Shown: positions 16,827-26,303 of the stretch, one piece after another
Layout of the letters: the number at the start of each line of letters is the position of its first letter
How positions within the stretch are numbered: the stretch's first letter is position 1
Assembly: GCF_000420265.1 (NCBI RefSeq)
Contig: NZ_ATUP01000001.1
Location: 992,001-1,056,000, forward strand
DNA length: 64,000 nucleotides
Direction of reading: 5' to 3'
From: Oceanicaulis alexandrii DSM 11625
GTDB lineage: Bacteria; Pseudomonadota; Alphaproteobacteria; Caulobacterales; Maricaulaceae
Notes under the pieces: model-generated
Told to the model about the DNA's origin: nothing
Databases searched by the model: none
The model's input: only the letters and a program-made list of their open reading frames with translations
Translations under genes and position numbers: made by a program

Positions 16827-18758
16827 TCAGGCGCCGCCAGGCTTGGGCTCAAGCCCGCCCGTGTTCGGCGCTTCATCCTCGTCATCTTCGATGACCGGCA
16901 CGGCGCCGGACGGCGGCGACCCACCGTCAGCCTTGGGCGGCACTTCAGTGTCGCGATGAGGCTTATTGCCCTTCAGGAGCTCAACAATCTCATCACCGGA
17001 CAGGGTTTCGTATTCAAGAAGCCCTTCGGACAGAGCCACCCAGTCATCATTCTTTTCGGTCAGGATGCGGCGGGCCTCTTTCAGACCGCCCTCAACCAGA
17101 CCTTTGACCTCTTTTTCAATCTTGGCGGCGGTTTCCGCCGAGATCGAGGAGGACTGAACCAATTGCTGACCGAGGAAAACCTCACCCTGGTCTTCGCCAT
17201 AATCCACCGGACCGATCTCTTCAGAGAAGCCCCATTGGGTGACCATGGCGCGAGCCAGACGGGTGGCCTGCTTGATGTCGCTGGCGGCGCCGGAGGTGAC
17301 GTTCTCCTTGCCGAATTTCAGCTCTTCAGCCACACGCCCGCCCATCATGATGGCGAGACGCGACGTCATCTCCTGATGGGTCATCGACAGCTTGTCGCCC
17401 TCGGGCAGCTGCATGACCATGCCCAGCGCGCGACCGCGCGGGATGATCGTCGCCTTGTGGACGGGATCGGCCGCCGGCACGTTCAGCGCCACGATGGCGT
17501 GACCGGATTCGTGATAGGCGGTGAGCGTGCGCTCCTTCTCGGTCATGACCATGGTCCGGCGCTCGGGGCCCATCATCACCTTGTCCTTGGCGTCTTCGAA
17601 TTCCGCCATGGAGACGACGCGCTTGTTGCGGCGTGCGGCCAGCAGCGCCGCTTCGTTCACAAGGTTCGCGAGATCCGCGCCCGAGAAGCCCGGCGTGCCG
17701 CGTGCGATGACTTTTGGGTCAACATCATCCGCCAGAGGCACATCACGCATATGCACTTTGAGGATTTTCTCACGGCCTGTGATGTCCGGGTTCGGCACCA
17801 TGACCTGACGGTCGAAACGGCCAGGACGCAGCAGAGCCGGGTCCAGAACATCCGGACGGTTCGTCGCTGCGATCAGGATGATGCCTTCATTGGCTTCAAA
17901 CCCGTCCATCTCCACCAGAAGCTGGTTGAGGGTCTGTTCGCGCTCGTCATTGCCGCCGCCCAGACCGGCGCCGCGGGAGCGGCCCACCGCGTCGATCTCG
18001 TCGATGAAGATGATGCAGGGCGCGTTCTTCTTGGCCTGTTCGAACATGTCGCGCACACGAGATGCGCCCACGCCGACGAACATTTCCACAAAATCAGAAC
18101 CCGAAATGGTGAAGAAGGGCACGCCCGCCTCACCGGCGACAGCGCGCGCGGTGAGCGTTTTACCCGTGCCCGGAGGGCCGATCAGCAAGGCGCCCTTGGG
18201 AATTTTACCGCCCAGGCGCTGAAACTTCGACGGGTCCTTGAGGAACTCGACGATCTCCTCAAGCTCTTCCTTGGCTTCATCGATGCCGGCCACATCGTCA
18301 AAGGTGACGCGGCCTGTCTTCTCGGTCAGCAGCTTCGCCTTGGATTTGCCAAAGCCCATCGCGCCGCGACCGCCGCCCTGCATCTGACGCATGAAGAAGA
18401 TCCACACGCCGATCAGCAGCAGCATCGGGAACCAGTTGATCAGAATGCCCAGCGGGCTGATGCCGCCTTCACTGGGCTGCTGGGCGGTGATGTCCACATC
18501 CGCAGACCGCAGCGCCGCCGTGACATTGGCGTCTGCCGGAATGGTGGTGCGGAAGGTGGCGCCGCCCGTTGTCTGACCCGTGATCGTGTCGCCCTGAATG
18601 GTGACGGAGCTGACCTGCCCGCTCTCGACCTGATTCATGAACTGGGAATAGTTGATCTCGTTGGAGGGCGTCGATTGGCTCGGCCCCTGGAGCATGTTGA
18701 ACAGCGCCAGAAGCAGCACCAGCAAGATCGCCCAAACCAGGATATTGCGCATATTCAT
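16827..18758 (-). CDS. ftsH: ATP-dependent zinc metalloprotease FtsH
   Basis: Membrane-anchored AAA+ protease that degrades misfolded membrane proteins and short-lived regulators. 643 residues: TM1 ([16 protein letters not shown]), a periplasmic segment, TM2 ([19 protein letters not shown]), then the AAA domain with Walker A GPPGTGKT, Walker B IIFIDEID and SRH ([20 protein letters not shown]), and the protease domain with zinc motif HESGH. The ending is a Pro/Glu/Asp-rich tail. [11 protein letters not shown] was chosen as the start, because AAGGA lies upstream and the ten extra residues before it are not FtsH-like. It is the last gene of the tilS/tol-pal run, a common alphaproteobacterial order. 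Confidence 0.97.
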   Translation of the reverse strand: MNMRNILVWAILLVLLLALFNMLQGPSQSTPSNEINYSQFMNQVESGQVSSVTIQGDTITGQTTGGATFRTTIPADANVTAALRSADVDITAQQPSEGGISPLGILINWFPMLLLIGVWIFFMRQMQGGGRGAMGFGKSKAKLLTEKTGRVTFDDVAGIDEAKEELEEIVEFLKDPSKFQRLGGKIPKGALLIGPPGTGKTLTARAVAGEAGVPFFTISGSDFVEMFVGVGASRVRDMFEQAKKNAPCIIFIDEIDAVGRSRGAGLGGGNDEREQTLNQLLVEMDGFEANEGIILIAATNRPDVLDPALLRPGRFDRQVMVPNPDITGREKILKVHMRDVPLADDVDPKVIARGTPGFSGADLANLVNEAALLAARRNKRVVSMAEFEDAKDKVMMGPERRTMVMTEKERTLTAYHESGHAIVALNVPAADPVHKATIIPRGRALGMVMQLPEGDKLSMTHQEMTSRLAIMMGGRVAEELKFGKENVTSGAASDIKQATRLARAMVTQWGFSEEIGPVDYGEDQGEVFLGQQLVQSSSISAETAAKIEKEVKGLVEGGLKEARRILTEKNDDWVALSEGLLEYETLSGDEIVELLKGNKPHRDTEVPPKADGGSPPSGAVPVIEDDEDEAPNTGGLEPKPGGA

Positions 18759-18841
18759 CGTCAGTGTCCTTGTCCGCGCCGCCATCAAGCCGGGCGCGCA
18801 TCTGAGGCCGTCGTCAAAATGTTATGTCTGATATTGGGGCG

Positions 18842-20128
18842 TCAGACCGGTTTCGCCAGTGCGGCGCGGATATGCGACGCATATTTATCCCCATCAAACC
18901 ATGTCGGCGCTTCGCAAGGAAGCAGCCAGCGCCGCAAGCGTGTCATGCAAAGCAGCGACCAATTGTCTGTCTCAGATAGGGCCAAGCCCGGCAGCTCGAC
19001 CACTTCCGGGTCTGAAATACATGAGATGACAGTTAAGGATTGGCGAAGCGCTGGCGGCACATCCGAGAGGGAAACGCCCTCCGGCGTCGCCCTGTCGCCG
19101 AGAGCTGCGACCTGACAGGCCGTCTCTGCGCGCACTTCGAACCGGCCGTCAAACAGGCCGGTTTCACCCGCTTGCAGCTCCAGCACCGCAGGCTCTGCGC
19201 CGCCATCCGCCCGGCCCAGCACCGCACCGGGGTCCCGGCCCATCACGCCGTCTGCGGTCAGCAACACGCCCGATTGCGTATGCGCCTCTTGCGCCTCGAG
19301 CGCCTTCAGGCAAGCCGCCACCCCATCAGGAGCGGGCGTCCGCGCCTCGCCGGACACCGCCAGCATCACTGCTTCCATCGCCCGCAGCGCCATGGGTTTG
19401 GCCGCCAGCGAGAACATGTCCGCATTCAGTCGCGCCCCGCCCCAGGCTGTCCAGCTCACAGCCCGTTCGACCAGGCGCCAGGCGGCGCCGCGCAGCAAGC
19501 GCTCCGCGTCCACGCTCTGGTCTGACAGGCTCAACAACCCATGTTCGGCCGGGCCGCCGGGCGGGTACGCCTTCTGGCGCAGCTGCACGCGCTCATACTG
19601 AGCGTCCTCGTTTGAGGGATCCTCGATCCAGCGCGCGTCAAGGCGTTTGAGATAGTCGCGCAATTGCGCGCGTCTCAGCTCCAGAAAGGGGCGCGCCACT
19701 GTCACGCCCCGCCCTTCAGGCCAGACTGGAGAGGCGTCGAGCGCTGTCATGCCCGTCAGCGTGCGCCACGCCCCCTCACGCTTGGCCCGCATGCGCAAGG
19801 TCTCGACCCGGTCATCCAGGGTATGCCCCAGACACAGCAGACTGACGCCAAGCCCCTCACACGCGCCCGCCAGCAGCGTGTGTCGCGCCTGACGCGCGGC
19901 GGCCTGGCTTTTTCTGGGCGCCGTCCAGCGCAAGATATGAGGCTCAGCGCCCAGAGACCGGGCGTAGTCGGCATTGTCCGCCGCTTCTTCTGCACTTTCA
20001 GGGCGCAGTTGATGGTCGACGATCAAGGCATGCACGGTCTGATCAGGGTGACAGGCGCATAACGCATGCAGCAGAGCGGTTGAATCTCCGCCGCCTGAAT
20101 ACCCGAGCGCCAGCGCCTCAGACACCAC
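18842..20128 (-). CDS. tilS: tRNA(Ile)-lysidine synthetase
   Basis: Converts C34 of the CAU anticodon of tRNA-Ile2 to lysidine, so that AUA is read as Ile. About 428 residues; the N-terminal PP-loop is LGYSGGGDSTALLHAL, followed by DHQLRPESAEEAADN and CLGHTLDDRVETLRMRAKRE (the usual GHxxDDxxET motif). The C-terminal half is weakly conserved, as in the family. GTG at 20128 (or the next GTG at 20125) is the likely start, preceded by GGGGG; it lies just after the cpoB stop, so the two are coupled. A longer frame to 20233 overlaps cpoB and adds no conserved sequence. Confidence 0.92.
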   Translation of the reverse strand: MVSEALALGYSGGGDSTALLHALCACHPDQTVHALIVDHQLRPESAEEAADNADYARSLGAEPHILRWTAPRKSQAAARQARHTLLAGACEGLGVSLLCLGHTLDDRVETLRMRAKREGAWRTLTGMTALDASPVWPEGRGVTVARPFLELRRAQLRDYLKRLDARWIEDPSNEDAQYERVQLRQKAYPPGGPAEHGLLSLSDQSVDAERLLRGAAWRLVERAVSWTAWGGARLNADMFSLAAKPMALRAMEAVMLAVSGEARTPAPDGVAACLKALEAQEAHTQSGVLLTADGVMGRDPGAVLGRADGGAEPAVLELQAGETGLFDGRFEVRAETACQVAALGDRATPEGVSLSDVPPALRQSLTVISCISDPEVVELPGLALSETDNWSLLCMTRLRRWLLPCEAPTWFDGDKYASHIRAALAKPV

Positions 20129-20133
20129 GCCCC

Positions 20134-21108
20134 CTATCGGCAGCCGATCCGGGCGGTTTCGCGTTGCGCCTTGCGGCGGGCGTCCTCGCCGGCGCGCGGG
20201 AATTCGGACGGGAAGGTGGCCAGCACCTGACACGCGCGACTGGTCTCGCCCAACGCCGCGAGAGACGCCCCCAGACGCACCAGAGCGTCCGGCGCGCGCG
20301 CGCCCTGACGATCCGCCTGCAAGGACGCGATGTAGGCGTCCGCCGCATCCTGGAAGTCGCCGTTGATGAAATGGGTTTCGCCCAGCCAGTACCAGGCCTG
20401 GCCGACTTTGGCGTCTTCAGGATAGGCCTGGGTGAACTCGCGCAGCAATTCTCGCGCGCCGCCAAAATCGCCGTCCAGAAGGCGGGCGTTTGCGGTCTGG
20501 TACAAGGTGTCGGCGTCCATCACGACTTCGGGCGGAGCGTCCAGTTCGCTGATGTCTGCGTTCAGCTGGGGCAAAGCCGCGCTCTGAGACAGGTTTTCAC
20601 TCCCAGACCCGCGTGGCGCTTGCGCGTTTTGGCCAGGGGTCGGCGCGCGCAAGGGCTGCACGGTGGACGCGCGGGCTTCAGCGTAAGGATCGCTTGAATC
20701 AATTTCGTCAGAGGACAACAGGTCTGACGGCCCGCCCAGGGACAAAGGATCCCCCGTCGCGCCCGTTTCATCCCCTGCCGCGCCATAGGCTCCGCCGCCT
20801 GACAGCAGCCGGTCCACATTGACGCCCAGCTGTTCGAGTTCCTGACGCATGCGGCGGTTTTCAAAGTTCAGACGTTCGATCTCGCCCGTCTGAACCCGCT
20901 GCTGACGCTCCAGATCGTCAACGCGCATCATCAGAGTTTCCGCGACAGGATCGCCTTGCAGCGCCCTCGCCTCGACCTCCGCCAATCGCGCCTCCACCGC
21001 ATCCAGGCGCGCCGCAAGCTCCCGACGCGATTGCGCCTCGGCTGGAACGGTGATCAGGGCGGTCATCAGCAAAAGCGCTGACAGGGCGGAGAAAAGCGAA
21101 CGAATCAT
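20134..21108 (-). CDS. cpoB: Tol-Pal system periplasmic protein CpoB/YbgF
   Basis: Periplasmic protein that couples Tol-Pal energy to peptidoglycan synthesis during constriction. 324 residues: signal peptide MIRSLFSALSALLLMTALIT...AEA, a trimerising coiled coil (RRELAARLDAVEARLAEVEA to about residue 105), a Pro/Ser/Gly-rich linker, and C-terminal tetratricopeptide repeats (DTLYQTANARLLDGDFGGAR, AWYWLGETHFINGDFQDAAD). This matches the YbgF architecture. Upstream in the run are pal and a small membrane protein gene; downstream is tilS. The ATG at 21108 is preferred to the codon at 21117. Confidence 0.93.
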   Translation of the reverse strand: MIRSLFSALSALLLMTALITVPAEAQSRRELAARLDAVEARLAEVEARALQGDPVAETLMMRVDDLERQQRVQTGEIERLNFENRRMRQELEQLGVNVDRLLSGGGAYGAAGDETGATGDPLSLGGPSDLLSSDEIDSSDPYAEARASTVQPLRAPTPGQNAQAPRGSGSENLSQSAALPQLNADISELDAPPEVVMDADTLYQTANARLLDGDFGGARELLREFTQAYPEDAKVGQAWYWLGETHFINGDFQDAADAYIASLQADRQGARAPDALVRLGASLAALGETSRACQVLATFPSEFPRAGEDARRKAQRETARIGCR

Positions 21109-21184
21109 GGCGCACATGTCCTGTGAAGCGGCTCAGGGCTATGAGCGCTAGTGTCGTCGAGCAAACGGCGAAATCAAGGCGAAG

Positions 21185-21658
21185 TCAGGAATTGTCCAGC
21201 AGACGGACTTCATCGTTCACCAAGAACCAGCCGCCATCCGCCGATTGCTGAAGCCCGAACGTATAGCCATACCCGTCTGCGCGCTGCAGCGTGCATTGAA
21301 GCTGGACATGGCTGGGCGTGCAGGACGCGTCACCGCCGGAGCCGGGCAGCGCCACTTGCTCGGAAAAATTCGCAAGATCGGCGCGACTGTCCACGCCCCA
21401 CAGCCAGTAGGCCTCCGTCCCTTCAAAGACATCCGCGAGAAACGCCGCAGCGCCGCCCTCGTCATAGGGCAGAGCGATCGGCGGCTCGCCCATCGGTTCT
21501 TCATGGGGTTCGGAAACCGGTTCTTCAGTGGCGACCGGCTCAGTCTCAGGCGCGCCATACACGCCCGGTGACGGCTCCATCACCATGGAGAGACCGTACA
21601 GCGCGGCGACAGCGGCCACCGGCGCAACGACAAGTCCAACGAAAGCTCTGATAATCAT
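21185..21658 (-). CDS. Hypothetical single-pass membrane protein
   Basis: 157 residues. An N-terminal hydrophobic segment (IIRAFVGLVVAPVAAVAALY) is probably an uncleaved anchor or signal, followed by an acidic Pro/Glu-rich linker and a small domain with two Cys (GGDASCTPSHVQLQCTLQRA) that could form a disulfide in the periplasm, ending GYTFGLQQSADGGWFLVND. No known family was recognised. It sits between the pal terminator and cpoB, a place where most relatives have no gene, so it may be a lineage-specific Tol-Pal accessory. Confidence 0.6.
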   Translation of the reverse strand: MIIRAFVGLVVAPVAAVAALYGLSMVMEPSPGVYGAPETEPVATEEPVSEPHEEPMGEPPIALPYDEGGAAAFLADVFEGTEAYWLWGVDSRADLANFSEQVALPGSGGDASCTPSHVQLQCTLQRADGYGYTFGLQQSADGGWFLVNDEVRLLDNS

Positions 21659-21677
21659 AAGGCTGCCCCCTCAAGCA

Positions 21678-21712
21678 GAAACGCCCGCAAGGATGAACCT
21701 TGCGGGCGTTTC
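21678..21712 (-). terminator. Terminator after pal
   Basis: Perfect 15-bp stem GAAACGCCCGCAAGG (21678-21692) / CCTTGCGGGCGTTTC (21698-21712), with a 5-nt loop, 24 bp after the pal stop. It separates tolB-pal from the downstream membrane protein and cpoB. Confidence 0.85.
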
Positions 21713-21736
21713 GATCAATCCTTTTCAGGTCCGGTC

Positions 21737-22252
21737 TTAAGACACGGCGCCCGACTGGATCATGGTCATGGCGTTCCGGTTGGTCGCCCAGCAGCTTTCA
21801 TTGGACTGGCGGCAGACCGGGCGCTCTTTACCGTAGGACACGGTGGAGATGCGCGACGGGTCGACGCCCTGGCTCACCAGGAAGTCGCGGGCCGCATTGG
21901 CGCGGCGAGCGCCCAGGGCGAGGTTGTATTCGCGGGTGCCGCGTTCGTCGCAATTGCCGGCGACCAGAATGCGAGCTCCCGGATAGGACGCCAGCCAGGC
22001 GGCCTGACGGCGCAGGGTCGCGCGGGCTTCGCTGGACAGCGTGCTCTGATCCAGCGCGAAGAAAACGCGGTCGCCCGCATTCACTTCAAAGTCTTCAACC
22101 GAACCCGGGGTCGGACCAGCCGGCTCAGGCGCAGGCTCATAGACCGGCTGCGGCTCAGGCTCAGGCATCGGCGCCACCGGCTCCGGCTGGGAAGCACAGG
22201 CGGCCAGCGTGGCGCTGAGCGCCAGGGCGGCAAGAATTGACAGGCGTTTCAT
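21737..22252 (-). CDS. pal: Peptidoglycan-associated lipoprotein Pal
   Basis: Outer-membrane lipoprotein that binds peptidoglycan and TolB. 171 residues: lipoprotein signal MKRLSILAALALSATLAAC with lipobox LAAC, a Pro/Glu linker (PEPVAPMPEPEPQPVYEPAP), then the OmpA-like domain with VFFALDQSTLS, GNCDERGTREYNLALGARRA (meso-diaminopimelate binding), and RISTVSYGKERPVC. The usual GH/GN-x-DERG motif is present as GNCDERG. The ATG at 22252 gives the lipoprotein start; the frame runs further upstream without lipoprotein features. It ends at a strong terminator. Confidence 0.97.
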   Translation of the reverse strand: MKRLSILAALALSATLAACASQPEPVAPMPEPEPQPVYEPAPEPAGPTPGSVEDFEVNAGDRVFFALDQSTLSSEARATLRRQAAWLASYPGARILVAGNCDERGTREYNLALGARRANAARDFLVSQGVDPSRISTVSYGKERPVCRQSNESCWATNRNAMTMIQSGAVS

Positions 22253-22360
22253 ATTGGTGTCGTCCCTCTCCAAGCCTATGGCGATCCGCATAGGCAAATC
22301 GGTGTGGATGCTATCAGAATTGGCGCGCTTCACACCCCAAAAAAACCCCAAAACGCGCAC

Positions 22361-22382
22361 CTCGGTTAAGACCTTAGCCGAG
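22361..22382 (-). terminator. Weak hairpin between tolB and pal
   Basis: On the minus strand, CTCGG-C-TAA and TTA-A-CCGAG form an imperfect stem just after the tolB stop, followed about 10 nt later by a GT-rich run with seven T in a row. It could attenuate read-through into pal or mark a pal-specific promoter region; evidence is weak. Confidence 0.35.
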
Positions 22383-22388
22383 CAAAGC

Positions 22389-23735
22389 TCAGTCGATCAA
22401 GGGCGACCAGGCCGGGTCGCTCGCTTGGCCCTGCGTCGGCAGGCGACGCAGGTTGAAGCCCGCAAGGTCAGTGCTCCAGATCGAGTACGTTGTTCCCTCG
22501 CGTGTTCTGTCGCCCCGTGTGAACAACAGGACGCGGCCATTGGGCGACCAGGCGGGCGTATCCACGAAGTAGCCTTCATAGAGAATTCGCTCTTCGCCCG
22601 AGCCGTCCGCAGCCACAACGCCCAGCATGAACTGGCCATTGCGCTGTTTCGTGAAAGCGATCAGATCGCCGCGCGGGCTCCAGACCGGAGTCGTATAGCG
22701 ACCTTCGCCAAACGTGATGCGTTGCGGGTCGGTCCCGTCCGCGTTCATCACATAGAGTTGAGATTGTCCGCCGCGCGAGGAGGAAAACACGATCCGCTCG
22801 CCATCCGGCGCATAGGACGGCTCCACATCATCGGCCGGGTGCGTGGTCAGCTGGCGCAAGGTGCGCGAGCGCAGATCAAAACGGAACAGGTCATGCCCGC
22901 TATGGCGCTCGGCGGAGACCACCAGCGCGCGGCCCTCGGGATGGAACCGGGCGGACAGGGACTGCCCTTCGCTGGCGAGCGAGGGACCTGAATCAAACAG
23001 CGCTTCCTGACGCCCGGTCTCAAGATCATAGAGATAGCTGGTCGCCCGGCCGTCGCGGAACGACACATAGGTGATCTGCTGGGCGCTCGGCGAATAGTTC
23101 GGCAACAGCGCCATATAGGAGCGGTCGGTCAGGAAGGACGGGTTCGCGCCGTCCTGATCCATCACCGCCAGGCGGCGAATGGGCTCGTCATTGGGGCCAT
23201 AGCCTTCGGACACATAAACGATGCGGGTGTCGAAATACCCGCTTTCGCCGGTCATGCGCTGATAGACGGCGTCAGACACCTTGTGCGCGATCCGGCGCCA
23301 ATTGTCCGGCGACGTCACAAACTGAAGCCCTTGCATCTGCTGCTCGGTGTTGGCGTCCCACAGCCGGAACGCCACCAGCATGCGGTCATTCTCGTCAATG
23401 CTGACCTCGCCGACCAACAAGGCCGACGCATTGATCACCCGCCAGTCGCCAAAGCGGGGGCGAAGATTGATGTCGGTGATGTCTTCAATGAACGCTTCGG
23501 GCTCGACCGGGGCGAACAGCCCTGAAGTCTGAAGATTATTCGTGATCACGCGGGAAATGTCGGCGCCAATCTCGGCTTCGCGGGTTTCCTCGCCCAGAAA
23601 ATCAGGAATGGCGATCGGGGTCGGGTCGAGCGTGCCTTCGGTCACATCCACCACCAGGGGTGTTTGTCCAAAAGCCGATGCGGCCATCACGATCAGCGCA
23701 AAGATCGAGGCGAAGAATTGGCGCAGGGCGGTCAT
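22389..23735 (-). CDS. tolB: Tol-Pal translocation protein TolB
   Basis: Periplasmic beta-propeller protein that moves between Pal and TolA. 448 residues: signal peptide (FFASIFALIVMAASAFGQ), an N-terminal alpha/beta domain (PIAIPDFLGEETREAEIGAD, RFGDWRVINASALLVGEVSI), then WD40-like TolB repeats with the recurrent SPxxxxIAF/PAWSPNGR pattern (TPVWSPRGDLIAFTKQRNGQ; DTPAWSPNGRVLLFTRGDRT). The start MTALRQFFAS at 23735 follows GGGAGC. It lies 29 bp after tolA. Confidence 0.97.
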   Translation of the reverse strand: MTALRQFFASIFALIVMAASAFGQTPLVVDVTEGTLDPTPIAIPDFLGEETREAEIGADISRVITNNLQTSGLFAPVEPEAFIEDITDINLRPRFGDWRVINASALLVGEVSIDENDRMLVAFRLWDANTEQQMQGLQFVTSPDNWRRIAHKVSDAVYQRMTGESGYFDTRIVYVSEGYGPNDEPIRRLAVMDQDGANPSFLTDRSYMALLPNYSPSAQQITYVSFRDGRATSYLYDLETGRQEALFDSGPSLASEGQSLSARFHPEGRALVVSAERHSGHDLFRFDLRSRTLRQLTTHPADDVEPSYAPDGERIVFSSSRGGQSQLYVMNADGTDPQRITFGEGRYTTPVWSPRGDLIAFTKQRNGQFMLGVVAADGSGEERILYEGYFVDTPAWSPNGRVLLFTRGDRTREGTTYSIWSTDLAGFNLRRLPTQGQASDPAWSPLID

Positions 23736-23764
23736 GGGAAGCTCCCGGGTTCGAACGACTGGGG

Positions 23765-24586
23765 TCAGCGATTGCGTTGCGTGTCGACATTGACCCGAAG
23801 CACGCGCCATTGGGCGTAGTGTTCGGGAGGCAGAGGATAGGGCTGGCACCGGATCGCGCCACGTATAGCTTTCTCGCCCGCAACTCTCAGGAAGGAATTG
23901 GGCGAATTCATGATACGCGCTTCGTCAATCAGGCGCGGCGGAACCGACAGGCGACCATTGCGCTCCAGTCTGATTTCCATGGCTACGCGAAGGTCCATAT
24001 TGGCGGGCGCATCCGCGTTTGACCGGATGCAGCTGCTGATATGAGACGCCGCCATCGCCGACAGGCTGGCGGTCATCGCCGTGCCCGGCCCCACCTGATT
24101 GCGCGTCTCGCCAGTTTCTGCGGGACCTTGCGGCGCGGCGTTCTCACGCGACCGGTCCACCAGCTGGGACAATGCGCCCAGATCCAGGGACGGCTGTTGC
24201 GGCTCAGGCTCGCGCGGTCTCGGTGTCGGCTCGGGCTCGGGCTCGGGCTCAGGTTCGGGTTCTGTCGGGGTTGGTTCGGGTTCCGGCTCCGGCTCCGGTT
24301 CATCCTGAGGCGCTGGCGGAATGATTTCCGGCTCGGCTTCAGGCTGGGCAGGCTCAGGCTCCGGCGCGGGTTGAGGCGCGGGCGTTTCCGGCTCGATCTC
24401 GGGTTCAGGCTCTGGCTCGGGACGCGCCGCGCGCACATTCGTCTCCTGCGCCAGCGTCACCAGCTCCACCGGAACCACCATCAGCTCTTCGGTCAGGCGA
24501 CGCGATTGCGGAAACGCGATCAGCGCGCTCGCGACCAGTCCCGCATGAACGCACAGGGACAGGATGAACCCCAGGGCCTGACGCAT
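23765..24586 (-). CDS. tolA: TolA-like energy transducer
   Basis: Inner-membrane anchored protein linking TolQR to TolB/Pal. 273 residues: TM near the N-terminus ([20 protein letters not shown], with the SxxxH motif used to contact TolQ), a long Pro-Glu repeat linker (about residues 55-130, many PEPEP units), and a C-terminal TonB/TolA-like domain ([20 protein letters not shown]). The linker replaces the helical Ala/Lys domain of enterobacterial TolA, as is common in alphaproteobacteria. It is encoded by an imperfect hexamer repeat. Overall gene order leaves little doubt about the role. Confidence 0.9.
   Translation of the reverse strand: MRQALGFILSLCVHAGLVASALIAFPQSRRLTEELMVVPVELVTLAQETNVRAARPEPEPEPEIEPETPAPQPAPEPEPAQPEAEPEIIPPAPQDEPEPEPEPEPTPTEPEPEPEPEPEPTPRPREPEPQQPSLDLGALSQLVDRSRENAAPQGPAETGETRNQVGPGTAMTASLSAMAASHISSCIRSNADAPANMDLRVAMEIRLERNGRLSVPPRLIDEARIMNSPNSFLRVAGEKAIRGAIRCQPYPLPPEHYAQWRVLRVNVDTQRNR
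24228..24300 (-). repeat. Hexanucleotide tract in the tolA linker
   Basis: GGCTCG-type hexamers (exact at 24228-24233, 24234-24239 and 24240-24245, then degenerate copies) encode the Pro-Glu linker. Because the unit is six bases, copy-number change would alter linker length without shifting the frame. Confidence 0.6.
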
Positions 24587-24598
24587 GGCCCGGCCTCC

Positions 24599-25030
24599 CT
24601 ATTCCCGGATCGGTTCGGTGACGAGCCCGATATTGGTGTAGCCAGAGGCTGACACCCGGGCCATCACGCGCATGACGTCGCCATAGGGCGCGCCATCGTC
24701 GGCGCGGATATAGATGCGCGCTTCAGACCCGGCTCCCGTGATCGCCTGAAGGCGCGGCGCCAGCTCGTCAAACGCCACTTCTGTCTCCATCAGATAGAGC
24801 GTGCCGTCTGACTGGATGGTCAGGGTCAAGGGCTCTTCCGACGTGGTCATGGCGCGCGCTTCGGTGTCCGGCAGATCCACCTCGACCCCCACGGTCAGAA
24901 GCGGGGCGGAGATCATGAACACGATCAGCAGCACCAGCATCACATCCACAAAGGGCGTGACATTGATCTCGGCGTTGGGCTTGAAGCGGCGACGTCCATT
25001 GCCGCCGCCGGTGTCGAGTCCGCCAGCCAT
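24599..25030 (-). CDS. tolR: Biopolymer transporter TolR
   Basis: Proton-channel partner of TolQ. 143 residues, ExbD/TolR family: a cytoplasmic stretch with NAEINVTPFVDVMLVLLIVF, where the membrane Asp (VDVML) is the proton-carrying residue, then a periplasmic domain (SGYTNIGLVTEPIRE at the end). Starts 3 bp after the tolQ stop and ends 12 bp before tolA, so it is co-translated. The TTG codon just upstream is a less likely start than the ATG at 25030. Confidence 0.95.
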   Translation of the reverse strand: MAGGLDTGGGNGRRRFKPNAEINVTPFVDVMLVLLIVFMISAPLLTVGVEVDLPDTEARAMTTSEEPLTLTIQSDGTLYLMETEVAFDELAPRLQAITGAGSEARIYIRADDGAPYGDVMRVMARVSASGYTNIGLVTEPIRE

Positions 25031-25033
25031 CAA

Positions 25034-25687
25034 TCAGCTCCCCCGGCTCGCCAGCGCCGCCAGATCATCCACGAGACCTTCAAGGCGGGAGGCGTATTTG
25101 GAGAGGTTTGACGACAGGGCGTTAAAGAAGATCACGGCCGGGATCGCAGCCAGCAGACCCAGCGCGGTGGCGAACAGGGCTTCGGAAATGCCCGGCGCCA
25201 CGACCGCCAGCGAGGTGTTCTCGGACGCGGCGATCGAGCGGAAGGCGTTCATGATGCCCCACACCGTGCCGAACAGACCGATAAAGGGCGCCGCGGAGCC
25301 GATAATGGCCAGAACGCCCAGCCCGCTTTCCATCTTGCTCAGTTCGCGATTGGCTTCGGCGCCACCGCTCTTGGCGACCGCATAGCCGTCCCAGTCGCGC
25401 ATGGACGCAGCGAGCACCCGGCCGAACGGCTCCTTGGCGGGCTTGGCGTATTTGGCGACCAGCTCGTCCAGCGACCCGCCAGACCAGAAATCGTTTTCAA
25501 AGCGCGATGCGCCAGCATGGGCATTATTGAGTTGCAGCCATTTCTCGATGGCGATGGCCCAAGACCAGATCGACATGAACGCCAGGATCGCCATCACCGC
25601 TTTCACCACGATGTCGGCGCGCATGAACAAATGCATGATGGTCAGTTCAGTGGCCGGACCCGTCAGCTCAACTGCAACGCTTTCCAT
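25034..25687 (-). CDS. tolQ: Proton channel protein TolQ
   Basis: Inner-membrane MotA/ExbB/TolQ protein of 217 residues that forms the proton channel with TolR. Three membrane segments: [20 protein letters not shown] near residue 25, [20 protein letters not shown] near residue 125, and [20 protein letters not shown] near residue 165. [14 protein letters not shown] carries the conserved loop. The ATG at 25687 has GGAG at a good distance; the frame is open for 31 more codons upstream without TolQ character. First gene of the tol block after ybgC. Confidence 0.96.
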   Translation of the reverse strand: MESVAVELTGPATELTIMHLFMRADIVVKAVMAILAFMSIWSWAIAIEKWLQLNNAHAGASRFENDFWSGGSLDELVAKYAKPAKEPFGRVLAASMRDWDGYAVAKSGGAEANRELSKMESGLGVLAIIGSAAPFIGLFGTVWGIMNAFRSIAASENTSLAVVAPGISEALFATALGLLAAIPAVIFFNALSSNLSKYASRLEGLVDDLAALASRGS

Positions 25688-25854
25688 GGAAACTCCGCTA
25701 GACCCTCGCGCATCCGGCGAAACGGATGCGTCATAATGAAACGCCCTCGGGCTGCAGGTGTAACCGCACGCACGCGTCACGCCAAGCCGAACTCGGCTTC
25801 GTCAGTGTGACAGGCTGAGAAAAGACGCAGATTGAGGCGAATTCAGGGAGGATT

Positions 25855-26298
25855 CTAGCCGGTTACGTAGCGCTGCACCTGATCGAGCATGGTCTTGGGC
25901 AAGCGCCTTGGTCGTCCCTGGAGATCAATGCAGGCGGCTTCCACATCCGCCGTGACCAGCACCTCGGCGGCGCACACGACACGCTGGCTGATGACCAGAC
26001 GCGCGCCTTTGACGGTCTTGAACCGTGTCTCGATGGTCAGGGCGTCATCAATGCGGGCGGGCTTGAGATACTCGACCTGAATCTTGCGCACCGCAAAGCC
26101 GAGCGGCGGATCAAGTTTCAGAATCTCGGCATGGCTGACGCCCGCGCAGCGCAGCGCGTCGGTCCGTCCTCGCTCCAGGAATTTGAGATAGTTGGCGTAA
26201 TAGACGACACCGGTGAAATCGGTGTCCTCGTAATAGACCCGGACAGGCAAATGGTGCGTCTTGTCATCCAGCCAGACGCCGGCATGGGGTTGGCTCAT
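25855..26298 (-). CDS. ybgC: Tol-Pal-associated acyl-CoA thioesterase YbgC
   Basis: Hotdog-fold thioesterase of 147 residues. The 4-hydroxybenzoyl-CoA thioesterase motif is clear: RVYYEDTDFTGVVYYANYLK, with the catalytic Asp of YEDTD, followed by FLERGRTDALR. In many Gram-negative bacteria it heads the tol-pal operon and is linked to phospholipid metabolism. The gap to tolQ is 167 bp, so tolQ may also have its own promoter here. Confidence 0.95.
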   Translation of the reverse strand: MSQPHAGVWLDDKTHHLPVRVYYEDTDFTGVVYYANYLKFLERGRTDALRCAGVSHAEILKLDPPLGFAVRKIQVEYLKPARIDDALTIETRFKTVKGARLVISQRVVCAAEVLVTADVEAACIDLQGRPRRLPKTMLDQVQRYVTG

Positions 26299-26303
26299 GG
26301 TGG

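Noticed and set aside
16956-19115. Long open frame opposite ftsH
   Set aside because: It is the antisense shadow of ftsH and part of tilS in GC-rich DNA; the composition is His/Arg-rich and matches no family.
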